Part shown: positions 19,087 through 27,848 of the stretch, in pieces
How the letters are laid out: each line of letters opens with the position of its first letter
Numbering within the stretch: position 1 is the first letter of the stretch
Source: Panacagrimonas sp965216845
Lineage (GTDB): Bacteria; Pseudomonadota; Gammaproteobacteria; Nevskiales; Nevskiaceae
Length of the DNA stretch: 64,000 nt
NCBI GenBank assembly: GCA_965216845.1
Contig: OZ244200.1
Location: 2,480,001-2,544,000, forward strand
Direction of reading: 5' to 3'
Program-made: the position numbers and the translations under genes
Notes under the pieces: generated by a model
What the model saw: only the letters and a program-made list of their open reading frames with translations
What the model was told of the DNA's origin: nothing
The model's database searches: none

Positions 19087-20184
19087 ATGAATACCAACCC
19101 CCTGTTGAGCGGCATCCGCGTACTGGACCTGTCGCGCCTGCTTCCCGGCCCTTTCGCCTCGCTGTACCTGGCCCAGCTCGGCGCCGAGGTGATCAAGATC
19201 GAAGAGCCGGGCAGCGGTGACTACGCGCGGGAGATGCCGGGTTTGTTCGAACAGGTCAATCGCGGCAAGAAATCCGTGGTCCTGGACCTGCGCCAGGCGG
19301 CGGACGCCGAACGCTTCAAGGCCATGGTCGCGACTGCGGATGTGGTCATCGACACCTTCCGGCCGGAGGTGATGCCCAAGCTCGGCTGCGGCTATGACAC
19401 GCTCAAGACCATCAACCCACGCCTGGTCTACGCCGCGCTCACCGGCTATGGGCACAGCGGCCCCTACCGCGACCGGCCCGGCCATGACATGAACTACCGT
19501 GGCTACGCCGGGGAGCTGGAACAGAATGGCCCCGCCGACGGCGCGCCGCTGGTCGGCGGCTTCCAGGTCGCCGACCTTGCCGGCGGTGGCCTGTCCTGCG
19601 TCATCGGCATCCTGGCGGCGCTCAACGGCGTGCGTGCCGGCGGGCCGGGCTGTTTCGTCGACGTGGCCATGCTCGACTGCACGCTGGCATTGCAGGTGGC
19701 CACGCTGGCCGAGCTGCGCGACCTGGGTCGGCCGCCACGCCGCGGTCGCGGCCTGCTCGCCGGCGCCATGCCCAACTATCAGGTCTACGAATGCGCCGAC
19801 GGCCGCTACCTCGCACTGGGCGCATTCGAACGCAAATTCTTCGTCAACTTCTGCAAACTCGCCGGCCGCCCCGATCTGCTGGAGCTGCCGCACACACCGG
19901 GTCCGGAGAGCCGGCCGCTGCACGAAGCGCTGGCCGAACTGGTCAGGACGCGAAGCCGTGAGGCATGGGAGCGGCTACTCGCCGACGAGGACACCTGCGC
20001 CTCGGCGGTCCTGAACATGGATGAGGTGTTGGAGGATGAACAGGTCCGCGCACGCGAGCTGATCCAGTGGGCTGGAGGCAAGCCGGCCTTCGGCATGCCC
20101 ATCCGGTTCGACGGCCAGGCCCGCCCGGCGCTGGGTCCAAGCCCGGCGCTGGGTCAGCATGACCAGGAGTTGCCTGACCGCTGA
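19087..20184 (+). CDS. CoA-transferase family III protein, alpha-methylacyl-CoA racemase-like
   Basis: 365 residues from the ATG at 19087; a much longer open frame upstream is antisense to the synthetase and is not coding. The N-terminal Rossmann-like half contains LLPGPFASLYLAQLGAEVIKIE. The segment SGPYRDRPGHDMNY (about residues 124-137) carries His133, and VADLAGGG carries Asp163. These correspond to the His/Asp acid-base pair of alpha-methylacyl-CoA racemase, which epimerises 2-methylacyl-CoA for beta-oxidation of branched chains and sterol side chains. CoA transfer is the alternative for this superfamily, but the GHDMNY context favours the racemase. It is divergent from an acyl-CoA synthetase. 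Confidence 0.88.
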   Translation: MNTNPLLSGIRVLDLSRLLPGPFASLYLAQLGAEVIKIEEPGSGDYAREMPGLFEQVNRGKKSVVLDLRQAADAERFKAMVATADVVIDTFRPEVMPKLGCGYDTLKTINPRLVYAALTGYGHSGPYRDRPGHDMNYRGYAGELEQNGPADGAPLVGGFQVADLAGGGLSCVIGILAALNGVRAGGPGCFVDVAMLDCTLALQVATLAELRDLGRPPRRGRGLLAGAMPNYQVYECADGRYLALGAFERKFFVNFCKLAGRPDLLELPHTPGPESRPLHEALAELVRTRSREAWERLLADEDTCASAVLNMDEVLEDEQVRARELIQWAGGKPAFGMPIRFDGQARPALGPSPALGQHDQELPDR

Positions 20185-20325
20185 CACGTCAGCCGGCGGT
20201 GCATGGGTGGCTCTGGGTCGATCAAATCGGGCGGACGCCGCGTCCGCATCGAACCGTCAAAAAGATAGGGGAACAGGATCGCGCCGGTGGATATAGTCGT
20301 GAATCTCACTGCGGATACCACCACC

Positions 20326-21327
20326 ATGAATCGCGTCATCTATTTGAAACAAACCCCCGCCGCTGAACTCCTGCCCGCTCATTTCGAGTTGCGCGAAGAA
20401 GCGGACCCCACCGCTGGCGAGGGTCAGGTTCTGGTGCGCAACGTGCTGATGTCGATCGACGCCGCCAACCGAGCCTGGATGCAGGGGCCGACCTACCGCG
20501 ATCAGGTCAAACCGGGCGACCCGATGGCCACCTACACCCTGGGCGAGGTCATCGACAGCAAGGTTTCGTCCTTCAAGGCCGGTGACATCGTGCTGGCCGA
20601 CGCCATCTGGGCGGACCGCTTCGCGGTATCACCCGCGGCGCTGACACCGATGCCGAATCACCGACCGCTGAGCCATCTGCACTCGGTCATGGGCATTGCC
20701 GGGCTGACCGCCTATCACGGTCTGCTCAAACACGGACGACCGGAATCCGGCGAAACCGTGGTGGTTTCGGCTGCCGCCGGATCGGTGGGTTCCTTCGTCG
20801 GCCAGATCGCCAAGATCAAAGGCTGTCGCGTGGTGGGCATCGCCGGCGGCGCCGAGAAAGTAAACTGGGTGAAGTCCGAGCTGGGCTTTGACGATTGCAT
20901 CGACTACAAATCCGGCGACGTGGCTGAAGCATTGCAGTCTGCCTGCCCCAAGGGCATCGACGTCTACTTCGACAACGTCGGCGGTGACATCCTGGAAGCG
21001 GTGATGATGCAGATGAACGATTTCGGTCGCATCGCCTGCTGCGGCGCCATTTCTGCCTACGAAAAGGGCAACCCGCCGCGCGTCACCGCCTTTCCGATGG
21101 CGGTGGTCGTCAAACGTCTGAAAGTCAGCGGCTTCATCGTGATGGATCACGCCGCCGAACACGCGCAGGCGATGGCCGATCTGGGCCAGTGGGCCGCATC
21201 GGGCCAGCTCAAGGTGGCCGAAGACATCGTCGACGGGCTGGAAAACGCCCCGCAGGCGCTGATCGGTCTGCTCAACGGCAACAACCGCGGCAAGCGCATG
21301 GTGCGCGTCGGTCCCGACCCCGCCTGA
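20326..21327 (+). CDS. NADP-dependent MDR oxidoreductase (CurA/YncB, prostaglandin reductase type)
   Basis: 333 residues from ATG 20326. It is a zinc-free medium-chain dehydrogenase/reductase: no zinc-ligand cysteines, the nucleotide fold motif AAAGSVGSFVGQIAKIKGCRVVGIAGG at mid-protein, then VYFDNVGGDILEAV, a family hallmark. Members reduce the C=C bond of alpha,beta-unsaturated ketones or aldehydes with NADPH. It follows the racemase-like gene by ~140 nt on the same strand; co-transcription is possible. It may detoxify or process enones arising from lipid or sterol breakdown. The frame extends to 20287, but the ATG used gives the usual MNRVIYL start. Confidence 0.9.
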   Translation: MNRVIYLKQTPAAELLPAHFELREEADPTAGEGQVLVRNVLMSIDAANRAWMQGPTYRDQVKPGDPMATYTLGEVIDSKVSSFKAGDIVLADAIWADRFAVSPAALTPMPNHRPLSHLHSVMGIAGLTAYHGLLKHGRPESGETVVVSAAAGSVGSFVGQIAKIKGCRVVGIAGGAEKVNWVKSELGFDDCIDYKSGDVAEALQSACPKGIDVYFDNVGGDILEAVMMQMNDFGRIACCGAISAYEKGNPPRVTAFPMAVVVKRLKVSGFIVMDHAAEHAQAMADLGQWAASGQLKVAEDIVDGLENAPQALIGLLNGNNRGKRMVRVGPDPA

Positions 21328-21339
21328 GCCGCCACGGAT

Positions 21340-21747
21340 TCAAGCCAACAGCGTGATGCGAAGCCGGCGTCGATGGGAATGATGCCGGTGTTCCCACAAG
21401 TAGGCACCCTGCCAGGTGCCCAATTCGAGCTCGCCAGCGACAATCGGCAAACTCAGCGCGCTGCCGGTGAGAACCGACCGCACGTGGGCGGCCATGTCGT
21501 CCGGCCCCTCGGCGCGATGGGTGAATCGCCGATGGCCATCCTGTACCAGCTCGCTCATCCAGCGTTCCATGTCCACCAGCACATCCGGATCGGCGTTTTC
21601 ACAAAGAATCAGCGAAGCGCTGGTGTGCGGGAGAAACACATGGCAAACGCCCTGTGCCACATCGCCGTTGCGTACAATTCTGCTCAGTTGCGCGGTGATT
21701 TGGTGAAAACCACGGCCCTGTGTTTCGATTTCGATCAGTGTCTGCAT
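21340..21747 (-). CDS. yjbQ: YjbQ/UPF0047 family protein (secondary thiamine-phosphate synthase type)
   Basis: 135 residues from the ATG at 21747, giving the usual family start MQTLIEIETQGRGF; the frame extends 15 codons further but without support. Conserved segments include GVCHVFLPHTSASLILCENADPDVLVDMERW, HAEGPDDMAAH-like HRAEGPDDMAAHVRS, and GTWQGAYLWEHR near the C-terminus. UPF0047 proteins are small, trimeric and have weak thiamine-phosphate synthase activity in some bacteria; their physiological role is unclear. It is convergent with the MDR oxidoreductase (12 nt apart), and its start faces a tRNA gene. Confidence 0.92.
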   Translation of the reverse strand: MQTLIEIETQGRGFHQITAQLSRIVRNGDVAQGVCHVFLPHTSASLILCENADPDVLVDMERWMSELVQDGHRRFTHRAEGPDDMAAHVRSVLTGSALSLPIVAGELELGTWQGAYLWEHRHHSHRRRLRITLLA

Positions 21748-21832
21748 GGCGCTCAGAAACATCGCGTTGAAATGTTTGCCCAAGCCCCCCAAATCGACGA
21801 CAGATTGCTGTAAAATGAGCAGCTTGTTACGC

Positions 21833-21909
21833 GGGCCCGTAGCTCAGCTGGATAGAGTACCTGGCTACGAACCAGGGGGTCGGGCGTTCGAATCGCTCCG
21901 GGCCCGCCA
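21833..21909 (+). tRNA. tRNA-Arg (anticodon ACG)
   Basis: 77 nt cloverleaf. The acceptor arms GGGCCCG / CGGGCCC pair perfectly. The D-arm has GCTCAGCTGGATAGAG, the anticodon stem CCTGG/CCAGG has loop CTACGAA giving anticodon ACG (read as ICG for CGU/CGC/CGA), and the T-arm is GGGCG-TTCGAAT-CGCTC. The discriminator is G and the 3' CCA is encoded. A -10-like TAAAAT lies at 21811-21816, 17 nt before the mature 5' end, and a T-rich terminator follows at 21921. Confidence 0.98.
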
Positions 21910-21920
21910 TCAACATGAGA

Positions 21921-21955
21921 GAATCAGGATGTCACCGACTTCTGATTCCTTTTTT
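21921..21955 (+). terminator. Rho-independent terminator after tRNA-Arg
   Basis: GAATCAG (21921-21927) pairs with CTGATTC (21942-21948), followed by CTTTTTT. It lies 12 nt after the tRNA 3' end and is the expected terminator for a single-tRNA transcript. Confidence 0.8.
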
Positions 21956-22440
21956 GTTGGCTGACGAAACATAAAGTGCGCTCTGATCGATAGGCACGAT
22001 CACGGTCAATGCGCGCACCGAAGCGGGTGCGGATGCCGCCGCACGGGCTGGATCCATGAACATGCGCTGGTGGATCGCAACGGGCGTCACGGTCTATGAC
22101 CGCTACGCGCGACCCGGAACGGGTTCCTGCAACACGCGCTGAATGCGGCGCCCAGCATCGGCGCAAGCGCAATGCCAAATCCTGTTCTTGCATCAGCACA
22201 GCAACAGCGCCGAAATGGAGCGACGACCCTGCGCGCCGCCAACGCGTACATCTTCATCGATTTTCGTTAAGCTTCGACGACAGCCCGCAGCCGATGCGCC
22301 GGCTTGGAAAAAACTCGACATCGGGTGCATGGCCAGCAGTGAAAATCCGCGCGCCCGGCATGTTCTGAATCGACTTCAGTGCAGATCGCATCGAACTTGC
22401 GACTCAGGCCCCGCAAAACAGCCCCATATGAGGGACCCGC
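21956..22440. other. Long intergenic region without a supportable gene
   Basis: About 485 nt between the tRNA terminator and the Baeyer-Villiger monooxygenase gene. I checked both strands. The minus-strand frame at 21924-22199 is Arg-rich, lacks a ribosome site and overlaps the terminator; no frame resembles a known family. A ribosome site (TGAGGGA, about 22430) belongs to the downstream gene. The region may hold decayed coding sequence or regulatory DNA. Confidence 0.4.
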
Positions 22441-23988
22441 ATGAGCCCAAATCAAAAGGAACGGTTTGAATTTGTCATCGTCGGTTCCGGCATCTCCGGG
22501 ATCAGTGCCGCGCTGACCCTGCGCCGCAATGATTTCGACGATTTTGTCGTTGTGGAGGCGGCCGATCAGCCGGGTGGCGTATGGCGCGAGAATACCTACC
22601 CGGGCATCGCCTGCGACATTCCCTCCATCCTCTACCAGTTCAAGTCGGACAAGAACCCGGACTGGAGTCAGCTATACGCCGGTGGCGCGGAAATCATGCG
22701 TTACCTGCGATCGGTTCAGGCCAGAAACCGTATTGACCGCAAGACCCGTTACGGCATCAAGATCACCAAGGCCGAGTTCGATGAATCCCGCTCGATGTGG
22801 CACTTGACCGCAGACAACGGACAGCAACTCGAATGTCGTTATCTGATCAAGGCCACCGGCGCCTTCAATTCGGTGTCCGTTCCCAGACTGCAAGGGATGG
22901 ACGACTTTCATGGCGATCTGTTTCACACCGCACGCTGGCCCAAAAAGCTCGACCTGCAAGGCAAACGCGTCGCCGTCATCGGCAACGGCGCCAGCGCCAT
23001 TCAGCTGGTCCCGCTGGTGGCCGAACAGGCCAGCCAGCTGTCGGTTTATCAGCGCACGCCCATTTGGCTGCTGCCGAAGGCCGACTTGAAGATTGCACCC
23101 ATCGTTCGTCGCGCCTTCAGCAACGTCCCGGGGCTGTACGCCTTGAGCCACAAACTCAGCTACCGATCCATCGAATTTCTGCTCAGGGTATTGCTCGTCA
23201 CTTCCGGCAAGCATCCGCGCACGCACAAGTTTCTGGAAGCGGCCGGACGCTGGAATATCCGCCATCAGCTCGACGATCCGGAATTGATCAGCAAATTCAT
23301 GCCGGATTACAGCCTTGGCTGCAAAAGACCCAGCTTTTCCAACAATTACTATCGAACGTTCACCAAGCCACACGTGCGTCTGATCACCGATGGCATCCAA
23401 AAGCTCACCACAGACGGCATTCTGCGCAAAGGCGCCGACAAGCCCGACCCTTACGATGTCATCGTGATGGCCACCGGCTTCAATATTCTGGATGAAAAAT
23501 CCACCGCGCTACCGGCGTTTCCGGTGATTGGCCGCGCCGGCAAGAACCTGAGAAGTTTCTGGCATGAAACCGATGGCTTCAAGGCTTTTCGGGGCGCATC
23601 GGTTCCCGGCTTCCCCAACCTGTTTCTGAACCTGGGCATTCCCTATGCCGGTGGCACCAGCTGGTTTGAAACGGCGGACATGATCAGCGCCCACATCACG
23701 CATTGCGTTGGCGTTGCCAAGCAAAGAGGTCTGCCAGAAATCGAAGTCAAACCCGAGGCGGTGGATGAGTACATGCAGCACGTTGCGCAGTTACTCGTTT
23801 ACTCGGTGCATTACACCGGGAATTGCGCCACGTCGAATAGCTACTATTACGACAAGCACGGCAACGCACCGCTTTATACGGCCGAGCCGCCGGACCAAAC
23901 CTGGGAAAAGGGCAAATCTTCGGTGCTTGGCAGCTACGTTTTCCGAGCCGCCGGCGCCGGCATCCCGGCGTCGCCGCTCAATACTTGA
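22441..23988 (+). CDS. Type I Baeyer-Villiger monooxygenase (flavin-containing)
   Basis: 515 residues, with GAGGGA 7 nt before the ATG. The first FAD-binding motif GSGISG is at residues 15-20. VVEAADQPGGVWRENTYPG follows, then the Baeyer-Villiger fingerprint FxGxxxHxxxWP as FHGDLFHTARWP (about 157-168), and a second dinucleotide-binding motif IGNGASA for NADPH. It inserts oxygen next to a ketone to give an ester or lactone. Context (racemase-like enzyme, acyl-CoA synthetases) suggests ketone, terpenoid or steroid catabolism; the substrate is not deducible. It is convergent with an SRPBCC protein gene. Confidence 0.93.
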   Translation: MSPNQKERFEFVIVGSGISGISAALTLRRNDFDDFVVVEAADQPGGVWRENTYPGIACDIPSILYQFKSDKNPDWSQLYAGGAEIMRYLRSVQARNRIDRKTRYGIKITKAEFDESRSMWHLTADNGQQLECRYLIKATGAFNSVSVPRLQGMDDFHGDLFHTARWPKKLDLQGKRVAVIGNGASAIQLVPLVAEQASQLSVYQRTPIWLLPKADLKIAPIVRRAFSNVPGLYALSHKLSYRSIEFLLRVLLVTSGKHPRTHKFLEAAGRWNIRHQLDDPELISKFMPDYSLGCKRPSFSNNYYRTFTKPHVRLITDGIQKLTTDGILRKGADKPDPYDVIVMATGFNILDEKSTALPAFPVIGRAGKNLRSFWHETDGFKAFRGASVPGFPNLFLNLGIPYAGGTSWFETADMISAHITHCVGVAKQRGLPEIEVKPEAVDEYMQHVAQLLVYSVHYTGNCATSNSYYYDKHGNAPLYTAEPPDQTWEKGKSSVLGSYVFRAAGAGIPASPLNT

Positions 23989-24038
23989 TCCCTACTTGAC
24001 CGCCACGCCGTCAGTGCGGCGGTCAACGGCGGCTGCGA

Positions 24039-24458
24039 TCAAAAGTGCTTTGCCACCTTACGCAACACCTGGCCCGCCACCAGTGGCACGGCGCGCTGCG
24101 CAACGGCCGATAGTGGCCACAACATCTCAAAGTTCATCACCCAGGCAAGCTCGGTACCACCGTCGCGCTCACAGACGCGCATTTCAGCTTGATAATTTCG
24201 GATCGGGCCACCGTTCCTGGAAATCGTATAACGCACGACTTCATTGGGCACCACGTCCAGAATCGTTTCTTCGGCACCGATCACCGGCGGTCCGACGCGT
24301 CGCACGGTTCCCGGACCATCCGGCTCGGCGCCATCGCGGATACGCTTCATCGGCAGACCAGCGGCCTTGCCCAGCGCGTTACTATCCTTGATCAGGTCGA
24401 ACACGCGTTCAATCGGGGCATTGATCGGCTGACTTACGGTGATATGAACTTTGGACAA
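24039..24458 (-). CDS. SRPBCC family protein (polyketide cyclase/START-like), probable TTG start
   Basis: 139 residues if started at the TTG at 24458, which has GGAGAG 5-6 nt upstream; the frame runs back to 24566 but without such a site. The pattern VHITVSQPINAPIERVFDLIKD then GPGTVRRV, EETILDVVPNEVVRYTI and GGTELAWVMNFEM is the START/Bet v1-like helix-grip fold, a hydrophobic-ligand binding or cyclase domain. The function is unknown. It is convergent with the Baeyer-Villiger monooxygenase and separated from aceA by a terminator. Confidence 0.8.
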   Translation of the reverse strand: MSKVHITVSQPINAPIERVFDLIKDSNALGKAAGLPMKRIRDGAEPDGPGTVRRVGPPVIGAEETILDVVPNEVVRYTISRNGGPIRNYQAEMRVCERDGGTELAWVMNFEMLWPLSAVAQRAVPLVAGQVLRKVAKHF

Positions 24459-24677
24459 TTTGCTCTCCAGTGATGACTTCGAACCCAATATGCGCGGCGA
24501 CGACCGCGTGCGCATTCCGGCATGGAAAACGCCGATTATAGGCGACAACCAACCCGAATAACTCATGAGGGGGCGGATGCTGGCGTGCGAGGTTGAGACG
24601 CGACTGTAGCGTCGAGGCCAGAGGCGTCATCGCGAGCGCCCTTGTAATGATTCGAGCTAAACCTTTTCACGGCACAT

Positions 24678-24707
24678 AAAAAAAGGGCGCCTTTGACAGA
24701 CGCCCTT
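24678..24707 (-). terminator. Rho-independent terminator of aceA
   Basis: On the minus strand AAGGGCG (24707-24701) pairs with CGCCCTT (24689-24683) and runs into a T7 tract. It lies 27 nt beyond the aceA stop. Confidence 0.85.
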
Positions 24708-24733
24708 CTCGTAAGCTGTCAGAGCCGCCGAAC

Positions 24734-26044
24734 TCAGCCGAACTGCTCTTCCTCGGTCGAGCCACTCAAGGCCTTGACGCTGGAGGCGCCGCCCTGAATC
24801 ACGGTGGTGACGTCGTCGAAATAGCCGGCGCCCACTTCCTGCTGGTGAGACACAAAGGTATAGCCCTTGTCGCGCGCCGCGAATTCGGGCTCCTGCACCA
24901 TTTCGGTGTAGTGCTTCATGCCTTCGCCGCGTGCATAGGCATGCGCGAACTGGAAGGTGTTGTACCAATTGACGTGGATGCCGGCCAGGGTGATGAACTG
25001 ATACTTGTAACCCAGCGCGGACAGGTCTTCCTGGAACGAGGCGATCTGCTTTTCGTCCAGATTCTTCCGCCAGTTGAAGGAGGGTGAGCAGTTGTAGCTC
25101 AGAAGCTGCCCAGGATTTTCCTTCAACACCGCCTGCGCGAATTCGCGCGCAAAGCCGATGTCTGGCACGCCCGTTTCACACCACACCAGATCCGCATACG
25201 GCGCGTAGGCCACGCCACGGCTGATGGCCTGTTCCAGACCATTCTTGACGTTGTAGAAGCCTTCGGGGGTGCGTTCGCCCGTAATGAAGGGTTTGTCGTT
25301 GGGGTCGAAGTCGGAGGTCAGCAGGTTTGCCGCTTCCGCATCGGTCCGCGCCAGCACGATGGTGGGCACGCCCATGACGTCCGCCGCCAGACGCGCGGCA
25401 ACCAGCTTCTGCACCGCCTCCTGCGTTGGCACCAGCACCTTGCCGCCCATGTGACCGCATTTCTTCACCGCGGCCAGCTGATCTTCGTAATGCACGCCGG
25501 CGGCGCCATTTTCGATCATGTTCTTCATCAGCTCAAAGGCGTTGAGCACACCGCCGAAACCGGCTTCGGCGTCGGCCACGATCGGCAGGAAGAAGTCCAC
25601 GTAATCCTTGTCGCCGGGGCTGATACCCTTGGCCCACTGGATTTCATCGGCACGCTTGAAGGTGTTGTTGATGCGGCGAACCATGGTCGGGACCGAGTTG
25701 TAGGCGTACAACGACTGATCCGGGTACATGGTTTCTGAGGTGTTGCCGTCGGCGGCGACCTGCCAACCGGACAGGTACACCGCTTCCAGACCGGCCTTGG
25801 CTTGTTGCATGGCCTGTCCGGCGGTGATGGCGCCAAAAGCGTTCACATAGCCCTTTTTGGCCTCGCCGTTGACGAGATTCCACAGCTTTTCCGCGCCACG
25901 CTTGGCCAGCGTGTGCTCTGGCTGCAAGCTGCCGCGCAGACGAACCACGTCCGCCGCTGAGTACGGGCGCTTGACGCCTTTCCAACGGGGGTTGTTCGCC
26001 CAATCCTGTTCCAGGGCCTTGATTTGCTCTTCACGAGTGCTCAT
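24734..26044 (-). CDS. aceA: Isocitrate lyase
   Basis: 436 residues, the E. coli-like length. It cleaves isocitrate to glyoxylate and succinate, the first step of the glyoxylate shunt, which lets acetyl-CoA from fatty-acid breakdown build carbon skeletons. The catalytic loop KKCGHMGGKV starts at about residue 193, exactly where E. coli has its KKCGH. Metal-ligand segments FLPIVADAEAGFGG and LARTDAEAANLL are present, and the C-terminus ends in a flexible TEEEQFG tail. It lies 107 nt after aceB on the same strand with a structured leader, and ends at a strong terminator. Confidence 0.97.
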   Translation of the reverse strand: MSTREEQIKALEQDWANNPRWKGVKRPYSAADVVRLRGSLQPEHTLAKRGAEKLWNLVNGEAKKGYVNAFGAITAGQAMQQAKAGLEAVYLSGWQVAADGNTSETMYPDQSLYAYNSVPTMVRRINNTFKRADEIQWAKGISPGDKDYVDFFLPIVADAEAGFGGVLNAFELMKNMIENGAAGVHYEDQLAAVKKCGHMGGKVLVPTQEAVQKLVAARLAADVMGVPTIVLARTDAEAANLLTSDFDPNDKPFITGERTPEGFYNVKNGLEQAISRGVAYAPYADLVWCETGVPDIGFAREFAQAVLKENPGQLLSYNCSPSFNWRKNLDEKQIASFQEDLSALGYKYQFITLAGIHVNWYNTFQFAHAYARGEGMKHYTEMVQEPEFAARDKGYTFVSHQQEVGAGYFDDVTTVIQGGASSVKALSGSTEEEQFG

Positions 26045-26070
26045 TCGATGCCATTACCTCGAAATCTTGT

Positions 26071-26132
26071 GCGGTGAGCGGCTGATGCCGCGCTTGCGGC
26101 AGGGGGAACGAAACCCGCACACGGCTCACCGC
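26071..26132 (-). promoter_or_regulatory. Structured leader between aceB and aceA
   Basis: An outer 9-bp stem GCGGTGAGC (26071-26079) / GCTCACCGC (26124-26132) encloses an inner hairpin GCCGC-GCTT-GCGGC (26087-26100). It lies 27 nt upstream of the aceA start, inside the aceB-aceA gap. It could set the aceB:aceA ratio by mRNA processing or partial termination; there is no T-run, so a full terminator is unlikely. Confidence 0.4.
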
Positions 26133-26151
26133 GCGTACGGTTCGGGTCGAA

Positions 26152-27732
26152 TCAATCCAGATATTCGTAACTGGGCAGCGTCAGAAAGTCCGCTACCTTG
26201 CTGGCCGTGGACATGCGTGCAACCAGTCCGGCAGCCTCGATCATGCGGCTTTCAAAGAACCTGGTCTGGCCCAGCTGCTGGCGAATGACGGCCATTTCCT
26301 CGTCGATGACCTGCATGACCAGGGCCGGCGTCACGGTGCGACCGTCGCTCAGTTCCACGCCGTATTTCTGCCACTGCCAGATCTGGGTGCGGCTGATTTC
26401 GGCGGTGGCGGCGTCTTCCATCAGATTGTGCAGCGGCACACAGCCGTTGCCGCGCAACCAGGCCTCGGTGTACTGAATCGCAACGTTGATGTTGTTGCGA
26501 AGACCGGCTTCGGTCATTTCGCCCTTGGGGCATTCCAGCAAATCCTTGGCCTTGATCTTGTAGTTGAACTGCTTGCCGACCTGATTGGCCTGCGGCATGT
26601 GTTCGTCAAACACGTTCATGGCGATGGGCACCAGGCCCGGATGCGCCACCCAGGTGCCGTCGTGACCGTTCAACACCTCACGCAGCTTGTCGGCTTCTAC
26701 CTTGGCAAAGATTTCTTCGTTCTTCTTTGCATCCTTGGTGGGAATAAACGCCGCCATGCCGCCCATGGCGTGGGCGCCGCGCTTGTGACAGGTTTCGCAC
26801 AGCAGCTTGGAATAGCTGTCAAGAAAGTGCTTGTCCATACCCACCTGCTGGCGGTCGGGCACCATCCAGCCACCGTCGGCGTTCAGCGTCTTGATGGCCG
26901 AGAAGATGTAGTCCCAGCGCCCACAGTTCAATCCCACGATGTGGTTGCGAAGCTGATACAGAATCTCTTCCATCTCGAAGGCCGCCCACAGCGTTTCGAT
27001 CAGCACGGTGGCCTTGATGGTCTTGCGCGGAATCTTCAGCCAGTCCTGCGCGTCATTGAAGATTGCGTTCCACAGCCGCGCTTCCAGATGCGACTGCATT
27101 TTCGGCAGATAGAAATACGGACCGGTGCCGCGCTCGATCTGTTCCTGCGCGTTATGGAAGAAGAACAGCGCAAAATCAAAGATGCTGCCGGGACAGGGCT
27201 TGCCGTCGATCAGCACATGCTTTTCTTCAAGGTGCCATCCGCGCGGACGCACGATCAGCGTGGCCACCTCCGAATTGAGCTTGTACTTCTTGCCCTTTTC
27301 ATTGGTGAAGGTGATCTTGCGGCGCACCGCGTCCGCCAGATTCACCTGCCCGTCCATCATCAGCTCCCAGGTGGGGCTGGAGGAATCCTCGAAGTCCGCC
27401 ATGAAGCACTTGGCGCCGGAATTGAGCGCGTTGATGATCATCTTGCGGTCGACCGGGCCGGTGATTTCCACTCGACGATCCCGCAGATCCGCAGGCACCG
27501 GCGCGATCTTCCACTTGCCGTCGCGAATTTTCTTGGTTTCCTTGAGAAAATTCGGCTTCTTGCCACGGTCGATCTCGGCCTGACGCTCGCGACGAAAGTT
27601 CAGCAACTTTTCCCGTGCGGCGCCGTGCTTGCGAACCAGCTTGACCACAAAGCGCAAGGCTTCCGGGGTCAGAATCTTGCGATACGACGCATTCAGCGGC
27701 CCCACTATCTGAACGCCTTTGACAGCACTCAT
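26152..27732 (-). CDS. aceB: Malate synthase A
   Basis: 526 residues from the ATG at 27732, which has AAGGAG 8-9 nt upstream; the frame extends to 27795 without support. It condenses glyoxylate with acetyl-CoA to malate. Motifs of the short A-type enzyme are visible: FMADFEDSSSPTW, RPRGWHLEEKHVLIDG, FYLPKMQSHLEARLWN and VLIETLWAAFEMEEILY, with GLNCGRWDYIFS. It precedes aceA on the same strand, the usual aceBA order. A credible sigma-70-like promoter lies ~115-145 nt upstream. Confidence 0.97.
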   Translation of the reverse strand: MSAVKGVQIVGPLNASYRKILTPEALRFVVKLVRKHGAAREKLLNFRRERQAEIDRGKKPNFLKETKKIRDGKWKIAPVPADLRDRRVEITGPVDRKMIINALNSGAKCFMADFEDSSSPTWELMMDGQVNLADAVRRKITFTNEKGKKYKLNSEVATLIVRPRGWHLEEKHVLIDGKPCPGSIFDFALFFFHNAQEQIERGTGPYFYLPKMQSHLEARLWNAIFNDAQDWLKIPRKTIKATVLIETLWAAFEMEEILYQLRNHIVGLNCGRWDYIFSAIKTLNADGGWMVPDRQQVGMDKHFLDSYSKLLCETCHKRGAHAMGGMAAFIPTKDAKKNEEIFAKVEADKLREVLNGHDGTWVAHPGLVPIAMNVFDEHMPQANQVGKQFNYKIKAKDLLECPKGEMTEAGLRNNINVAIQYTEAWLRGNGCVPLHNLMEDAATAEISRTQIWQWQKYGVELSDGRTVTPALVMQVIDEEMAVIRQQLGQTRFFESRMIEAAGLVARMSTASKVADFLTLPSYEYLD

Positions 27733-27848
27733 CCGAAAACTCCTTTCTAGGCTGAGTCGGCGCAGCTCAGAGCCATCCTGAACGGCTCGCTCCACGCCGG
27801 CAGTCGCATCAGCCTTTGCGACGATGCGGCTGCAAAAAAAGGGCGCGA

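Noticed and set aside
21924..22199. Small minus-strand frame next to tRNA-Arg
   Set aside because: Overlaps the tRNA terminator, Arg-rich, no ribosome site. Another minus-strand frame running through the tRNA resembles the spurious peptides often predicted over tRNA genes.
26428..27750. 440-codon plus-strand open frame opposite aceB
   Set aside because: Low-complexity antisense shadow of malate synthase with no start signal.
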